NCBI GenBank assembly: GCA_958510875.1
Contig: OY294070.1
Span: 8,060,001 to 8,124,000, forward strand
DNA: 64,000 nucleotides
Direction of reading: 5' to 3'
Source of the DNA: Endomychus coccineus
Lineage: Eukaryota; Arthropoda; Insecta; Coleoptera; Endomychidae
Shown: positions 35,201-45,330 of the stretch, piece after piece
How positions within the stretch are numbered: position 1 is the stretch's first letter
Layout of the letters: each line of letters opens with the position of its first letter
Notes under the pieces: generated by a model
What the model was told of the DNA's origin: nothing
Database searches by the model: none
Seen by the model: the letters and a program-made list of their open reading frames with translations, nothing else
Translations under genes and position numbers: made by a program

Positions 35201-37733
35201 AGAAAATTGCTAAGCAGTGGGTTCTTGATACATATTCGTATACTTAAAACATTAATGTGTTACAATTTCGATTATTAGTGGTTATGTTTGTTTCGGCGAC
35301 TTGGGCATTTTCAATTGAAATTGTTTTAGACATAATACGTCTTTTGATGATGATCCTGAGACCGAAACGTACGTAAAGACGAAAATAATAAGCATTTATG
35401 TTAGTTTGACCTATTTCTCGAGAATTTATATATAATATCTGGAACAGGAATCATTATTAATTTATTTATTCATATAAACCCAGCGAGGTTCTCATTACAG
35501 GATTTAATTACTTAATAAATATAGTGAAGTCAATTGAAACTAGTAAATATAAAGAAATTATATGGAAAACCGTTTAAAAAATATATAACTTAAATGTAAC
35601 TACCTACAGTGTGTCCACGTTAAGAATTTACCACCCTTGTTTGTAACTTTTGTATTTTTTGGCGAATTTTGATAAACTTTTCGTGTTAGGTTGGTATTTA
35701 AAATGTGCATTAAACTAGTGGATAACTTTAGTTTTGGGCTGTAATCATGGCCACCTACGACCACATCTATTGGCTTAAATTTGAAAAAGTATTATTAGGG
35801 ATTTTTTTAGAGAAAAACACATGACGCATTCTTATTTAGGATAACGTTAAACTTACATGTACCGATTTTCAGTGTTCTAATTTACAGGATGTCCAAGAAA
35901 AGAGAATTTACTTTTATCGACACTAATACAAATTATTAAACAGTTTTATCGTTAAATTAACAAATGAGAAATTTGTAAAAAAGTTGAATTTTTGTTATTT
36001 CCGATTATCCACCAAATCCCCTCATACACTTGTCAATTCGTCGTCGATTATTCCTTATCACATTTCTTAACTGCTGTCGAGTTATACTGTGACAAGCTTT
36101 TCCGATGCTATCACAAAGTTCTTCTCAGTTCTGAGGTCTTGTAGCATACACTTTATTTTTTTATTGTCCTCCAAAGAAAGTAATCAAGTGGCGTAATGTC
36201 TGGGGATCTCGGCGGCAAACGAATAGGAGGACTACTGCGTCCAATCCAACAAAATTATCATTTAACCACTGTCTCACATTAATAGCGTTATGGATAGGTG
36301 CTCCATCCTCCATGTAAGTATAAATTGTAGCGGTAAATAAGAGGAAGGTCATCAAGTGCATCGGTTAACTCATTTTGTAGAAATCTAAGAAAGCTAGCAG
36401 CATTCAAATTGTCATGAAAAGGTATGGCCCAATAATATTTTCGGAAAACATTCACCTCCACCTTCTGTTATTTTGTGATGATACAATCCCGTTGGTCGTA
36501 AATGTAGCCTCAACCGTGTTCAAAATGTTTTTTTTTAATTCCTCCAGCTTCAAGGAGAAAATTTCGGTTCAAAAGGTTTCTTACCGCTTTTCTTCAAACA
36601 TTTCCAGATTTGTCTTTTAGAAATATTTAAATTTCTACTAGCATCCCTGAGACGTGAATGTGGATTATCATTAAAATAATTGAGAATCATTTAGTTTCCT
36701 TAATTATTAACGACTGACAGCTTTCAACTAGGACAAAACTTTTTATTTTCACAGCACACTAAGCTTTTTCACCGAATTGTAATCAATTGATATAATGCAA
36801 GGAAAAGTGGAAATTGTTCGAGTGGTCAACGTTTTATTTGTTTTCATAATGCTCTAAATCATTATAAGTATAATAAAAAAATCAAATTAATGTTTCTTGA
36901 TTATTTCAATGATAATACCTATTCAAACTTTAGAGATACTAGTATGAATTTACATTATGAATTTCTAAAATCCAAATTATACTTACATTTTAATGTCTTG
37001 GACACCCTGTATTTCAGAACACTGAAAAACGGTACAGGTAAGTTTAACGTTATCCTAAGTAAGAATCCGTTATTTGTTTTTCTCTATAAAAATCCCTAAT
37101 AATACTTTCTGAAATTTAAGCCAATAAAAGTGGTCGTAGTGGCCATGATTACAGGCCAAAACTATAGTTATCCTCTAGTTTAATGCATATTTTGAATATC
37201 AACCTAACAAAAAGGTTTTTTATCAAAATCCGTCAAAAAATAGAAAAGTTTCAAGGGTGGTAAGTCCTTAACGTGGACACACTGTATAAACAAAATTAAA
37301 TTATATCCTAAGCGGAATGATCTAGCTGAGCTGGGAATCAGAAGTTGACTTTTTACGTTTAAAAAATCAGATACTGGATTACTACGTACAGGATAATTCA
37401 CTACTTAACATAGAGCACTTATACCTAAGTGGGAATGATGTTTCTTTTTTAAAAATTCTCGGGCGTACAGTGTTGTCTCTTGTATCAGAAAGTAGTAGAT
37501 ACTTTGAAACTTTAAATGGAAACTTTCTGTATCTAATGTAATATTATTATAATTCTTAAATCTATTCCACTTTAGAAGCCTAGAAAGTATCGAAATATTG
37601 ACCCATGTCCTCATCCGAAAGTTAATTAAAGAATAACTCAAGTAATTACTACATAACACATAAAAAACTTACCAATTTTAAAACACAAAGACAATAAAAC
37701 TATAAGAGCCGGTATTGTATATTTGACGAGCAT
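29227..37733 (-). CDS. Gene C: modular secreted His-rich protein (7 exons, 172 aa)
   Basis: Exons in transcription order: 37673-37733, 33264-33320, 32501-32551, 31265-31291, 30089-30160, 29694-29894, 29227-29276. All introns are phase 1 and the 519 coding bases stay open to TAG. Exon 1 encodes a signal peptide (MLVKYTIPALIVLLSLCFKIG) and is exactly as long as exon 1 of gene A. Exon 2 is short with YCHWEC. Exons 3 and 4 are small Thr/Pro/Glu cassettes. Exon 5 has CLCPCDC followed by TTTT. Exon 6 (66 codons) is very rich in His and Lys (KHHENKHHHHEK and similar), and exon 7 ends HHEHHEKNHDHQQGH. The 4.35-kb first intron is full of transposons. Function is unknown; extracellular metal-binding or structural roles are inference from composition. 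Confidence 0.8.
30618..30915 (+). pseudogene. THAP-domain relic in a gene C intron
   Basis: From ATG the frame reads MSLYCVPNCDSDHF then SAFAFPRDESLKKK, matching the C2CH zinc finger of THAP proteins (used by P-element transposases and host factors). The expected Trp codon next is TGA, and a frame change follows before CCLHFPDCEIIREDNI. The domain is therefore broken. It lies antisense in the intron between exons 4 and 5 of gene C. Confidence 0.65.
31490..31945 (+). mobile_element. PLE reverse-transcriptase fragment
   Basis: With one or two frame changes the plus strand reads RHDADGKIKTSW, then LHQQVIKKLLKQRYKSRS and, near the end, LPYIPKTS, blocks seen in the C-terminal RT part of Penelope-like elements. 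It lies in an intron of gene C. Confidence 0.55.
31984..32265. repeat. Dispersed about 280-bp repeat, copy 1
   Basis: Begins near cagtgaattcttgatgcat and includes gtttctgttcgtttcggcga and gtgagaccgaaa. Other copies are at 35211-35440 and, as an inverted pair, at 60655-60960. Two copies lie next to PLE pieces, so it may be PLE-derived. Confidence 0.65.
33440..33772 (+). mobile_element. PLE GIY-YIG endonuclease fragment
   Basis: Reads LKDKQTHTVYNVNCLDCNGT, then (after a stop) KRMYSHKYSTRNQN and ALAKHCFDYNRQFYYKNVNI, the typical order of PLE endonuclease blocks. It is interrupted by a stop codon. It lies in intron 1 of gene C. Confidence 0.65.
33876..35048. mobile_element. 1.17-kb TIR element with a GC-rich end
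   Basis: Inverted ends acgtgacaacgtc (33878-33890) and gacgttgtcacgt (about 35033-35045) enclose sequence whose left 150 bp is unusually GC-rich (gccggctgcacgcacg) against an AT-rich interior. The only sizeable ORF, 94 codons on the minus strand, is low-complexity and unconvincing. Probably non-autonomous. Confidence 0.6.
35211..35440. repeat. Dispersed about 280-bp repeat, copy 2
   Basis: Shares the block from gcagtgggttcttgataca through gatgatcctgagaccgaaac with 31984-32265. Confidence 0.6.
35607..37284. mobile_element. Mariner-type element 2 with long inverted repeats
   Basis: Ends read CAGTGTGTCCACGTTAAG at 35607 and its reverse complement ending at 37284, both flanked by TA. The inverted repeats extend inward at least 160 bp (left arm 35607-35765, right arm about 37115-37284). 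A decayed transposase lies inside on the minus strand. Confidence 0.85.
36000..36600 (-). pseudogene. Decayed mariner transposase
   Basis: One minus frame has MEDGAPIHNAINVRQWLNDN followed by NFVG. Shifting frame gives PPRSPDITPLDYFLWRTIK. These are the second and third catalytic blocks of mariner DD(34)D transposases, separated by frameshifts. Confidence 0.7.
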
Positions 37734-37753
37734 GTTTGTGTGATTCTTCACTT

Positions 37754-37799
37754 ACTGAAATGTAGGCGTTAACAGTACAGTTGGTGTTTAATATATATA
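37754..37799 (-). promoter_or_regulatory. Core promoter of gene C
   Basis: On the minus strand a TATATATATTAAA box (37786-37799) is followed by an initiator-like TTTCAGTAAG (37751-37760). The leader would be about 22 bases before the ATG at 37733. Confidence 0.6.
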
Positions 37800-38582
37800 C
37801 ACAAAGAAGTAATACGTCCGACAAATTTTCCAGAGTTTTTCTACATTTTTGAGCGTAATTAGTCACCATGTTGCTATGAGGTTGCCAAAAATATGACTCA
37901 CCTGAATAATGCAAATTTGTGCTAATTTTTTTCTTCAAATTATTCAAACAAGGTATTTGTTGATAAGGTTTCCATTCAGAAATTCTCATATGAATTGTCA
38001 TACACAAAACCTTAGTTCTGTACATAACTTCAGAATAACGCACGTGGTAGAAAGTAGAAGTAGAATTTCTCTAACAAACGATAGTTTTATTTATTTAATC
38101 GTGATCAAATTCGATTAGGAACAGTTACCTATAATTTTATAAAAGTTGCATTTACTCTCGTTATGTGTATTGAAAATGAACTGACTCGAAGCAGTTGAAT
38201 AAAACCAAATATTTAATTGGCCTCTATTTAATTAAAACTGGGTGTAACAATTTATCAAAAGCTTTCCATACCTACTAGGGCCTCAATTCTTTCTGTACTT
38301 GTTTTTTTCTTTACTTTGACCACTCGAGGGGGAAACCTATAATGTTCGAAGAACATCGTGTGAGCCAGCGACGGAATGTTGGGGAAGGAGATAGGCAATA
38401 GGCATTCTTATTTTTTTTTAGAAGGTTTGGAGATTATAGTCTAGGGAAACCCATAATGTTCGAAGGTTTGGAGGTTATAGGCATAGGGAAAGACCTCACC
38501 AGGTAAAGAGGTCCACAACTTCGCTAAACCATAGAAAAATGAAGTCTCGTAGAAAGAAGTTCCCCAAACTATCAATTTAATT
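37800..38582. other. Upstream spacer of gene C
   Basis: AT-rich. A short direct repeat (ataatgttcgaag) occurs at 38339 and 38453. No gene is supported. Confidence 0.45.
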
Positions 38583-40245
38583 TACAGTCGAGGAAATATA
38601 GCCGTAAAAAGGCCAAAACCTTCAATTTTTTACTGGCAACCTGTAACGAGATGCGGTTTTCGCCATTTGCTTCAGAAACACAATAGAAAACAATGTGCCA
38701 TATTTGTTTTACCAGGAAAAGCTTGGTGGCACTTGTGCATGCAAAAAATGCATCTAAACGCATTTCGCAGTTGCGTTTTGCGGAACTGTATTGGTGCTCA
38801 TCAAATATTAACCAAAATTGGCCAAAATTTATTACTCGGGAGTTTTTGGGGTCGCTGATTACGAATTTGATGTTTACAAAACGCGACGCTGCATTCTGGG
38901 GCAGATTTCAGGGGCTTGGGGGGATTTGCAGTATACAGCGGAAATCCTCAAATTTTCTCAATTATTCTGTATGTATTATATGGCAATTTTGGGATTTTTA
39001 AGCACAGATTAAGTGATATTCGTTAACTCAAGTGCCCGGTGCAGAGTGGGGCAATGTGAGGCACTTGGGACTATTAGCGAATTTCAACCATCAAACCTAA
39101 AAACCTTGTTCCCCGGGAATATTTGGCGTCGCTGATTACGAATTTTATGATAACAAAACGCCACGCTGCATTCTGGGGTAGATTTCAGAGGCTTGAGGGG
39201 GATTTGCAGTATAAAGGGGAAATCCTCAAATTTTCTCAATTATTCTGTATGTATTATATGGCAATTTTGGGATTTTTAAGCACAGATTAAGTGATGTTCG
39301 TTAACCCAAGTGCCCGGTGCAGAGTGGGGCAATGTGAGGCACTTGGGACTATTAGCGAATTTCAACCATCAAACCTAAAATCCTTGTTCATTGGGTGTTT
39401 TTGGGGTCGCTAAACACGAATTCGAAGTTCATTTGCAGCTCAAATATTCCTGGGGCAGAGTGTCCTCTGGGGCAACGTGTGGTATTTGGGGTAATTAATG
39501 AATGTCAACTGCTGAGCATCAAATTTTATCAATAAAAAACGTTAACAATAAAAACATCTTCAAACTCTTATTATTATAGATGTACGGTTTCGTTTCTTAC
39601 TTTCTTCACCAGGTGCGCAAGTACCGTAGGAATACTTTCTCGCAATCAAACTTTCCAATGAATAACATATAAACTCCATCGAAAATTTTCATTTTCGAAA
39701 AACAATCGATCACAAACCTGAAAATATAGTGAGAGCATATCTCCTGTCATTCAATTGGAGTGTATTCAAGTTTTTCTTGTGAAATACGCCCCAAGTGCCC
39801 CACATTGCCCCACTTTGCCCCGGGCACTTGAGTTAACCAACATCAATTAGTCTGTGCTTAAAAATCCCAAAATACAGAATAATTGAGAAAATTTGAGGAT
39901 TTCCGCTTTATACTGCAAATCTCCCCCAAGCCCCTGAATTCAGCCTCAGAATGCAGCGTGGCGTTTTGTAAACATCAAATTCGTAATCAGTAATTAGCGA
40001 CCCCAAAAACCCCTGAGTAACAAATTTTGGCCAATTTTGGTTAATATTTGGTAAGCAACAATACAGCTCCGCAAATTGCATTATTTAGATGCATTTTTTG
40101 CATGCACAAGTGCAACCAAGCTTTTCCTGGTAAAACAAATATGGCACATTTTTTTTCTATTGTGTTTCTGAAGCAAATGGCGAAAACCGCATTTCGATAC
40201 AGGTTGCCAGTAAAAAATTGAAAGTATTTGACTATAATTCCTCGA
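38583..40245. repeat. 1.66-kb foldback element with internal tandem units
   Basis: The left arm (from cagtcgaggaaatata at about 38585 to about 39040) is matched in reverse by 39780-40245. Inside are tandem units about 277 bp apart, starting near 38838, 39115 and 39391 (gggagtttttggggtcgctg and variants). A purine-rich motif (agtggggcaatgtgaggcac) recurs within the units. No protein is encoded. The structure is that of a non-autonomous foldback transposon. Confidence 0.8.
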
Positions 40246-40617
40246 CTATTAGCATAGTTTGAAAATTGAAAGAACTATCGAATTAAATGATGGGTTAACG
40301 TAAACTTTGCAGTGTAAGTTTTCACTTCTCGAAGTTACATGTTGATGAATATGTTGATAAATATACCAAGAGCCTTATTATGAATATATTGAAAATTCCA
40401 AGTGACCTTGCAATCAAGTGTTTTGCAAGAATTGATACATTTTGGGTTCCAGAACGATCTTTTCTTAAAACATGGAGTATTTGTTGCACAAAAATAATAG
40501 ATTTGCTCCAGGATGTTATTGTTGCTATCAAACTTGAGCCTCCACGTAAAATAAGCCCCACGTTATACCACGTTCAAAATACTTTTATTTCATAAACATA
40601 GATTTTTCTCCATTCTT

Positions 40618-40830
40618 GTGTCGGTTTCACAATATAATTCTACTGGCTGTTGTCCGCAGGTGACGCCCGCAGAAACAGAAACACCCGTAGGTCCAAGTAA
40701 TGGCTTTGGCTCCGCCGGCCCCATGTTATTCCTCGAGTTTCAAGGCTTGAATGCACAATGCAATTGTTTAGCAACAATTAATCAATGTTATGTGAAAGTT
40801 TATTTGAATGGACAGGGATATTTATGAAAA
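40618..40830 (+). other. GC-richer 69-codon ORF, unidentified
   Basis: This short ORF has balanced composition unlike its AT-rich surroundings, with AETETPVGPSNGFGSAGP and a Cys pair (QCNC). It has no recognisable domain. It could be an exon or a repeat fragment. Confidence 0.25.
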
Positions 40831-40849
40831 TTCTTGGCTTCCAGATGGA

Positions 40850-40930
40850 TTCCGCGTCACAATTGCGACTTGATGCCGACGTTCCACCAACCATCACAGG
40901 TGAATCTTCATGGCAGGCTTAAGGTTTGAA
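40850..40930 (-). ncRNA. Degenerate hammerhead-like PLE end
   Basis: On the minus strand this matches the PLE-type ends at 23765-23995, but the core has decayed (ATGAAGA, and GGAAC in place of GCGAAAC). Probably inactive. Confidence 0.45.
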
Positions 40931-41179
40931 CTGAAACTGATTCTTCTGGTTTCTGTAGCGATATTTACTGTGGAAAAAAATACCTTCACGCTGAATAGTT
41001 CACGGTTGCTGTTGTGTGATCGTCTGCCAAGTTGTATTTTCGAGCATGGGTTTTCAAATGTGGAGAAGGTAATCTCCTGAGTCACGATTTAGATTATTTG
41101 GATGTTCTAAGATTTCTATCGCTTCAAGAATTTTTCGCTGATAGAAGTTTGGGCTGGGGTTTTAGTATTTTCGAAAAGC

Positions 41180-41345
41180 GGTTAATATATTAGTGTCAAA
41201 TTTATATTCCGCAAATGCAGATCTACTGGTGTCATGATGCCTTGTACAGCGTTCATGTTCTTTCACACGAGTACCTACTGTACGACCTGTTTCACCAATG
41301 TAGTCTTTACCGCAAGAACAGGGAATGCTATAAAAATATTCTAAA
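41180..41345 (-). mobile_element. PLE GIY-YIG endonuclease fragment
   Basis: The minus strand reads YSIPCSCGKDYIGETGRTVG and continues TRVKEHERCTRHHD. The DYIGETGR block is the GIY-YIG active-site region of Penelope-like elements. Confidence 0.8.
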
Positions 41346-41573
41346 TGAAGAGGAGGAATGGGATCGCTGATAGGTTTATAAACCTGAGATAGTTCTCGAC
41401 GTTTTGAAAAACGAGTAGAAACAGTACGCTTTAAGAATTTTGGAAATTCGATGTGTTATATTTTCAATATATGAAAGATATGCAGTAGATAAAGAAATTG
41501 GGTGGTTAATGACTCAGGTTGATTTGATATTTTGTAACATGGTCTCGAAAATATTGTTTCTTTTCTCAATCAT

Positions 41574-41909
41574 GTGAATTCATTACATCCCAATATCCTT
41601 TTCACCATGGAAATTGAATCAAAAGGTTCACTCCCGTTCCTAGATGTATTAGTTCTTCCACAGACTGGCAGTTCTTTGGGACATTCTGTGCATCGAAAAC
41701 CCACTCACACAGATAGATACCACAATGACCTTTCTCGCCACCACCTTGCCCAAAAGCTATATGTCATAAACTCCTTGATCCAGAGAGCTGTTAACTTATC
41801 CCAAGCAGAATTAAAAAATCTTTCATCTGTCTTATTATCAAATACTTTTACCCATTATAACATTCAAAAAGCCATAAATAAATACACTCCGCCTAAAATT
41901 TCAATATAA
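41574..41909 (+). mobile_element. PLE reverse-transcriptase fragment
   Basis: The 111-codon ORF reads LHPNILFTMEIESKGSLPFL and then HRKPTHTDRYHND, a clear match in pattern to the RT end of Penelope-like proteins. It faces the GIY-YIG fragment on its left, so the two pieces are inverted with respect to each other. Confidence 0.8.
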
Positions 41910-42006
41910 CCTGGGCCACAAAACCCCCAACTCCTTTATCCACTGCCTATCTTCCATATACTGTTCTAACTATTTAGCTAATAAGTAGGAATCCTTTACT
42001 CAAAAA

Positions 42007-44120
42007 TACAGGATGTTCCATCTCAGACGAGCCACCCCGTATATTTCTTATCTCATAGTGAGTGGAAAAATCTCCCGAAACACGTCGAATGATTTTATTT
42101 GGGGGACATCTTTTGACGTATATTTGAGGCTTGAACGAGCAACCCCCTAATAGGGGGCGCTTCAACCCCTCAAAATTGAATAGGGGAGAGGGATTGAGTG
42201 ATACGTCATTTGAAAGGTCTTAGAAGCCTCTTTACAACGGTGTATGAAAAACGTAAATTTGATGAACCGTTTTCGCCAAAAATTAATTTTGTTGCTCGAA
42301 TGCGCCACCTTGAATGTTTTGGTTATTTGTACAATGTACAAGCTCATTTTTATTAAGCCTTTTTTACAAACTTAAACAATCTTCAAAAAATCACATTCGT
42401 AAAAAAATCGAATTGTGTTGTCATGCTTACAATGAAAAAAATTAAATCTGCGTGTTTAAATCAAATGTTCAAATTGTCCTCCATTGACTTCCATACAATG
42501 ATACAATTTACAATTCGTTTGCGTAGTTCGTCCAAATTTTCAGGCTGACTCACAAAAATCTTGGACCCAAGATGTCCCCACAAGAAGAAGTCCAGAGGGT
42601 TCAGGTCAGGAGATCGGGCAGGCCACTCCATAGGACCTCTTCTTCCAATCCAACGACCGGGGTATTGCAAATTGAGGTATTGGCGAACTGGTACGGCGTA
42701 GTGAGGAGGAGCTCCGTCTTGTTGGAAATGCAATTGTTGTTCAAGTAGTAGAGGATTGTTTTCTAATTGTTCAGTTATTAACGGATCAATCGCATTTTCC
42801 AACATTCCAAGATAAATTTCGCCATTTAAATTACCAGAAATAAACAGAGGTCCAATTAGGTGGTCTCCCAAAATTCCTACCCAAACGTTTAGCTTTTCCC
42901 GATGTTGAGTGTGAGCTTCTCGAAATACATGAGGATTTGTATCGCTCCAAATTCTACCTCTCCATTATGTAAAAAACTGCGTTCGTCAGAAAAGCAAACG
43001 TTGTACAAGAAATTTGGGTTATTGTTGATAAGCTCGACCATAATTTCGCAAAACTCTTGCCTTCGATCCCAATCATCATCATTTAATTCCTGAATTAATT
43101 TAATTTTGTACGGATGGAACTTGTGTTTATGTAAAATTCTGAAAACGTTAGATTGGCTAATACCGGAAGCTGCAGAAAGTTGTCGTACAGATTGCGTGTT
43201 TGGCATAAGTTGGACATGTCCCAATACCGCCACAGCTGCTCCTTCATCATTAACAATTCCAACGGGTGCCCTTTTTTTATCCATTACTGAACCCGTCCCC
43301 ACAAATTTTGAAATCAATTCCATTACGTACTTATGGCGAACCCTACGTTCAGGATGGTTTTCGTTAAATATCCTTGCAGCCGCTCGGGCATAATTTTGAT
43401 TTTGGTAATAAAGGCTAACCAGCTCAACACGTTCTTGCAATGTGTACACCATATTTTTTGAAATTTTAAACAAATCAGCAAAGTAGTAACTCAACAGATT
43501 GATTAAAATCATGAAATGATCGAAGAAACGTTAAAACCAGATAAGCACCTTCTAAGAACAAAAAATGAAGGCAACATAAGGAAATGTTTTGCTGTTTTTT
43601 TATTTATTAGTTTGAGAGAATGTATTATTGTATGGAAGTCAATGGAGGACGATTTGAACATTTGATTTAAACACGCAGATTTAATTTTTTTCATTGTAAA
43701 CATGACAACACAATTCAATTTTTTTACGAATGCGATTTTTTGAAGATTGTTTAAGTTTGTAAAAGAGGCTTAATAAAAATGAGCTTGTACATTGTACAAA
43801 TAACCAAAATATTCAAGGTGGCGCATTCGAGCAACAAAATTAATTTTTGGCGAAAACGGTTCATCAAATTTACCTTTTTTCATACACCGTTGTAAAGAGG
43901 CTTCCAAGACCTTTCAAATGACGTATCACTCAAACCCTCTCCCCTATTCAATTTTGAGGGGTTGAAGCGCCCCCTATTAGGGGGTTGCTCGTTCAAGCCT
44001 CAAATATACGTCAAAAGATGTCCCCCAAACAAAATCATTCGACATGTTTCGGGAGATTTTTCCACTCACTATGGGATAAAAAATATACGGGGTGGCTCGT
44101 CTCAGATGGAACACCTTGTA
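42007..44120. mobile_element. Mariner-type element 1 with about 490-bp inverted repeats
   Basis: Ends TACAGGATGTTCCATCTCAG (42007) and its near reverse complement (to 44120) include TA target duplications. The arms pair over roughly 42007-42500 and 43625-44120, very long for a mariner. A single transposase gene on the minus strand lies between. It sits upstream of gene D's 3' end, in the C-D spacer. Confidence 0.9.
42461..43452 (-). pseudogene. Mariner transposase with one frameshift
   Basis: From MVYTLQERVELVSLYYQNQN (a helix-turn-helix domain found in many insect mariner-like proteins) the frame is open to about 42950, where a 1-base shift is needed to continue as WSDTNPHVFREAHTQHREKL. The second part has the catalytic blocks QQDGAPPHYAVPVRQYL and ARSPDLNPLDFFLWGHL. 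Only this one disabling change is obvious, so the copy is young. Confidence 0.8.
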
Positions 44121-44139
44121 TAATAAAAATAACTAGGTT

Positions 44140-44758
44140 AGATCTGGGCTGCATATGAATGCTAGAAATGAATTATGTGTTCTCTCCTAATCTTCTTCTC
44201 TTTGATTTTGATTTTTGACCTTGTCCGATAGATGACACTATATGGTATACATTGTTGTAGATTCTAGATAAAGAAGAAAACCGTTTCAAATTATCAGTTC
44301 TCTTCAAATAACCTGAATTAGTATTGAGATCGCCTGATAGATAACACTATACGGTATACACTACCCAGCAAACATTTTGTTGCGGGGTATGATATATAGA
44401 TTTAACAACTTGCCTTGAAATTATTCAAAACCAGCTTGATGCGTTATTTAGTTGAGAGATGTATCTGTAATGTACATGAATTTCTAAGTTGATGTGAGAA
44501 AGAACACTAATTTTATAACTGAGATTTGAAATTTTGTATGTCTTTTATTTTTTTAAGCATTATTCTTATTTATTTATTATATTAACGATTTTAATGGATT
44601 GTAAACCTGACGATTCTTTGTGATTTTATGTATGTCCGCAGCTCTTAAGATAATAAATTCTATCTATCTATCTATTGATGGCCTGATATATTTCCCCCGT
44701 ACCGTATCCTGGGTTCCCAGCGAATACACATTCATTTTCTAAGAGAAAGGTCAGCACC
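44140..44758. other. Spacer with LINE-like 3' tail
   Basis: Around 44620-44680 the sequence reads cttaagataataaattctat and ends in a (tcta)n run at about 44660-44676, the form of a LINE 3' end. A direct repeat (gatagatgacactata / gatagataacactata) lies at 44227 and 44337. Confidence 0.4.
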
Positions 44759-45060
44759 TCATAGTAACCATATTCGATTTCCTAGCGAAATGTCAGCATC
44801 ACATAATTGGAACTTTTGTTTTCCCAGCATAGGTATTGTGAAGTGAAAAGTAGTTAGACTAAGCTGACCATCGACTTTTTTTATATGGTCAAGGTTTTTC
44901 ACAATGAGTAGATCATTGATATATAGATTAAGTCGTAAGGGTCCAAGTACCAGGCCTTTTGGAATACCCCATCTTAATATTTCCTTGCCACAGGTAGTTG
45001 TGTCCATCTAAAGTCATTGTTTAAATCCTGCTAAGTAGATTTCTATTACTTTTAGTGGAA
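44759..45060 (-). mobile_element. LINE reverse-transcriptase fragment
   Basis: The minus strand reads WGIPKGLVLGPLRLNLYIND, the decayed form of the LINE RT motif GVPQGSVLGPLLF.LYINDL. Confidence 0.7.
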
Positions 45061-45250
45061 TTCCTCTCCCCTCATACTTTTAGATTTTAGAAAATAAAAT
45101 ATTTTCAGACGTTGCAATAAAAACATATTTGGGTGGTGAGAGTTTTATTTTATTAACAAAAAAATCAGTTTAACAACCTTTCCATTTCATCAACTACACG
45201 AAATGGTTTACATTTTTTTTTAAATGGGATAGATATTTACAACTTAGAAG

Positions 45251-45256
45251 TTTATT
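45251..45256 (-). terminator. Candidate poly(A) signal of gene D
   Basis: AATAAA on the minus strand, about 75 bases after the gene D stop. Confidence 0.35.
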
Positions 45257-45330
45257 TTTTTTTATTATTCATAACATTGGAAAATATGATAATAGTATAT
45301 TTATATTATTCGGCCCCTTCTTCAGGTAAC

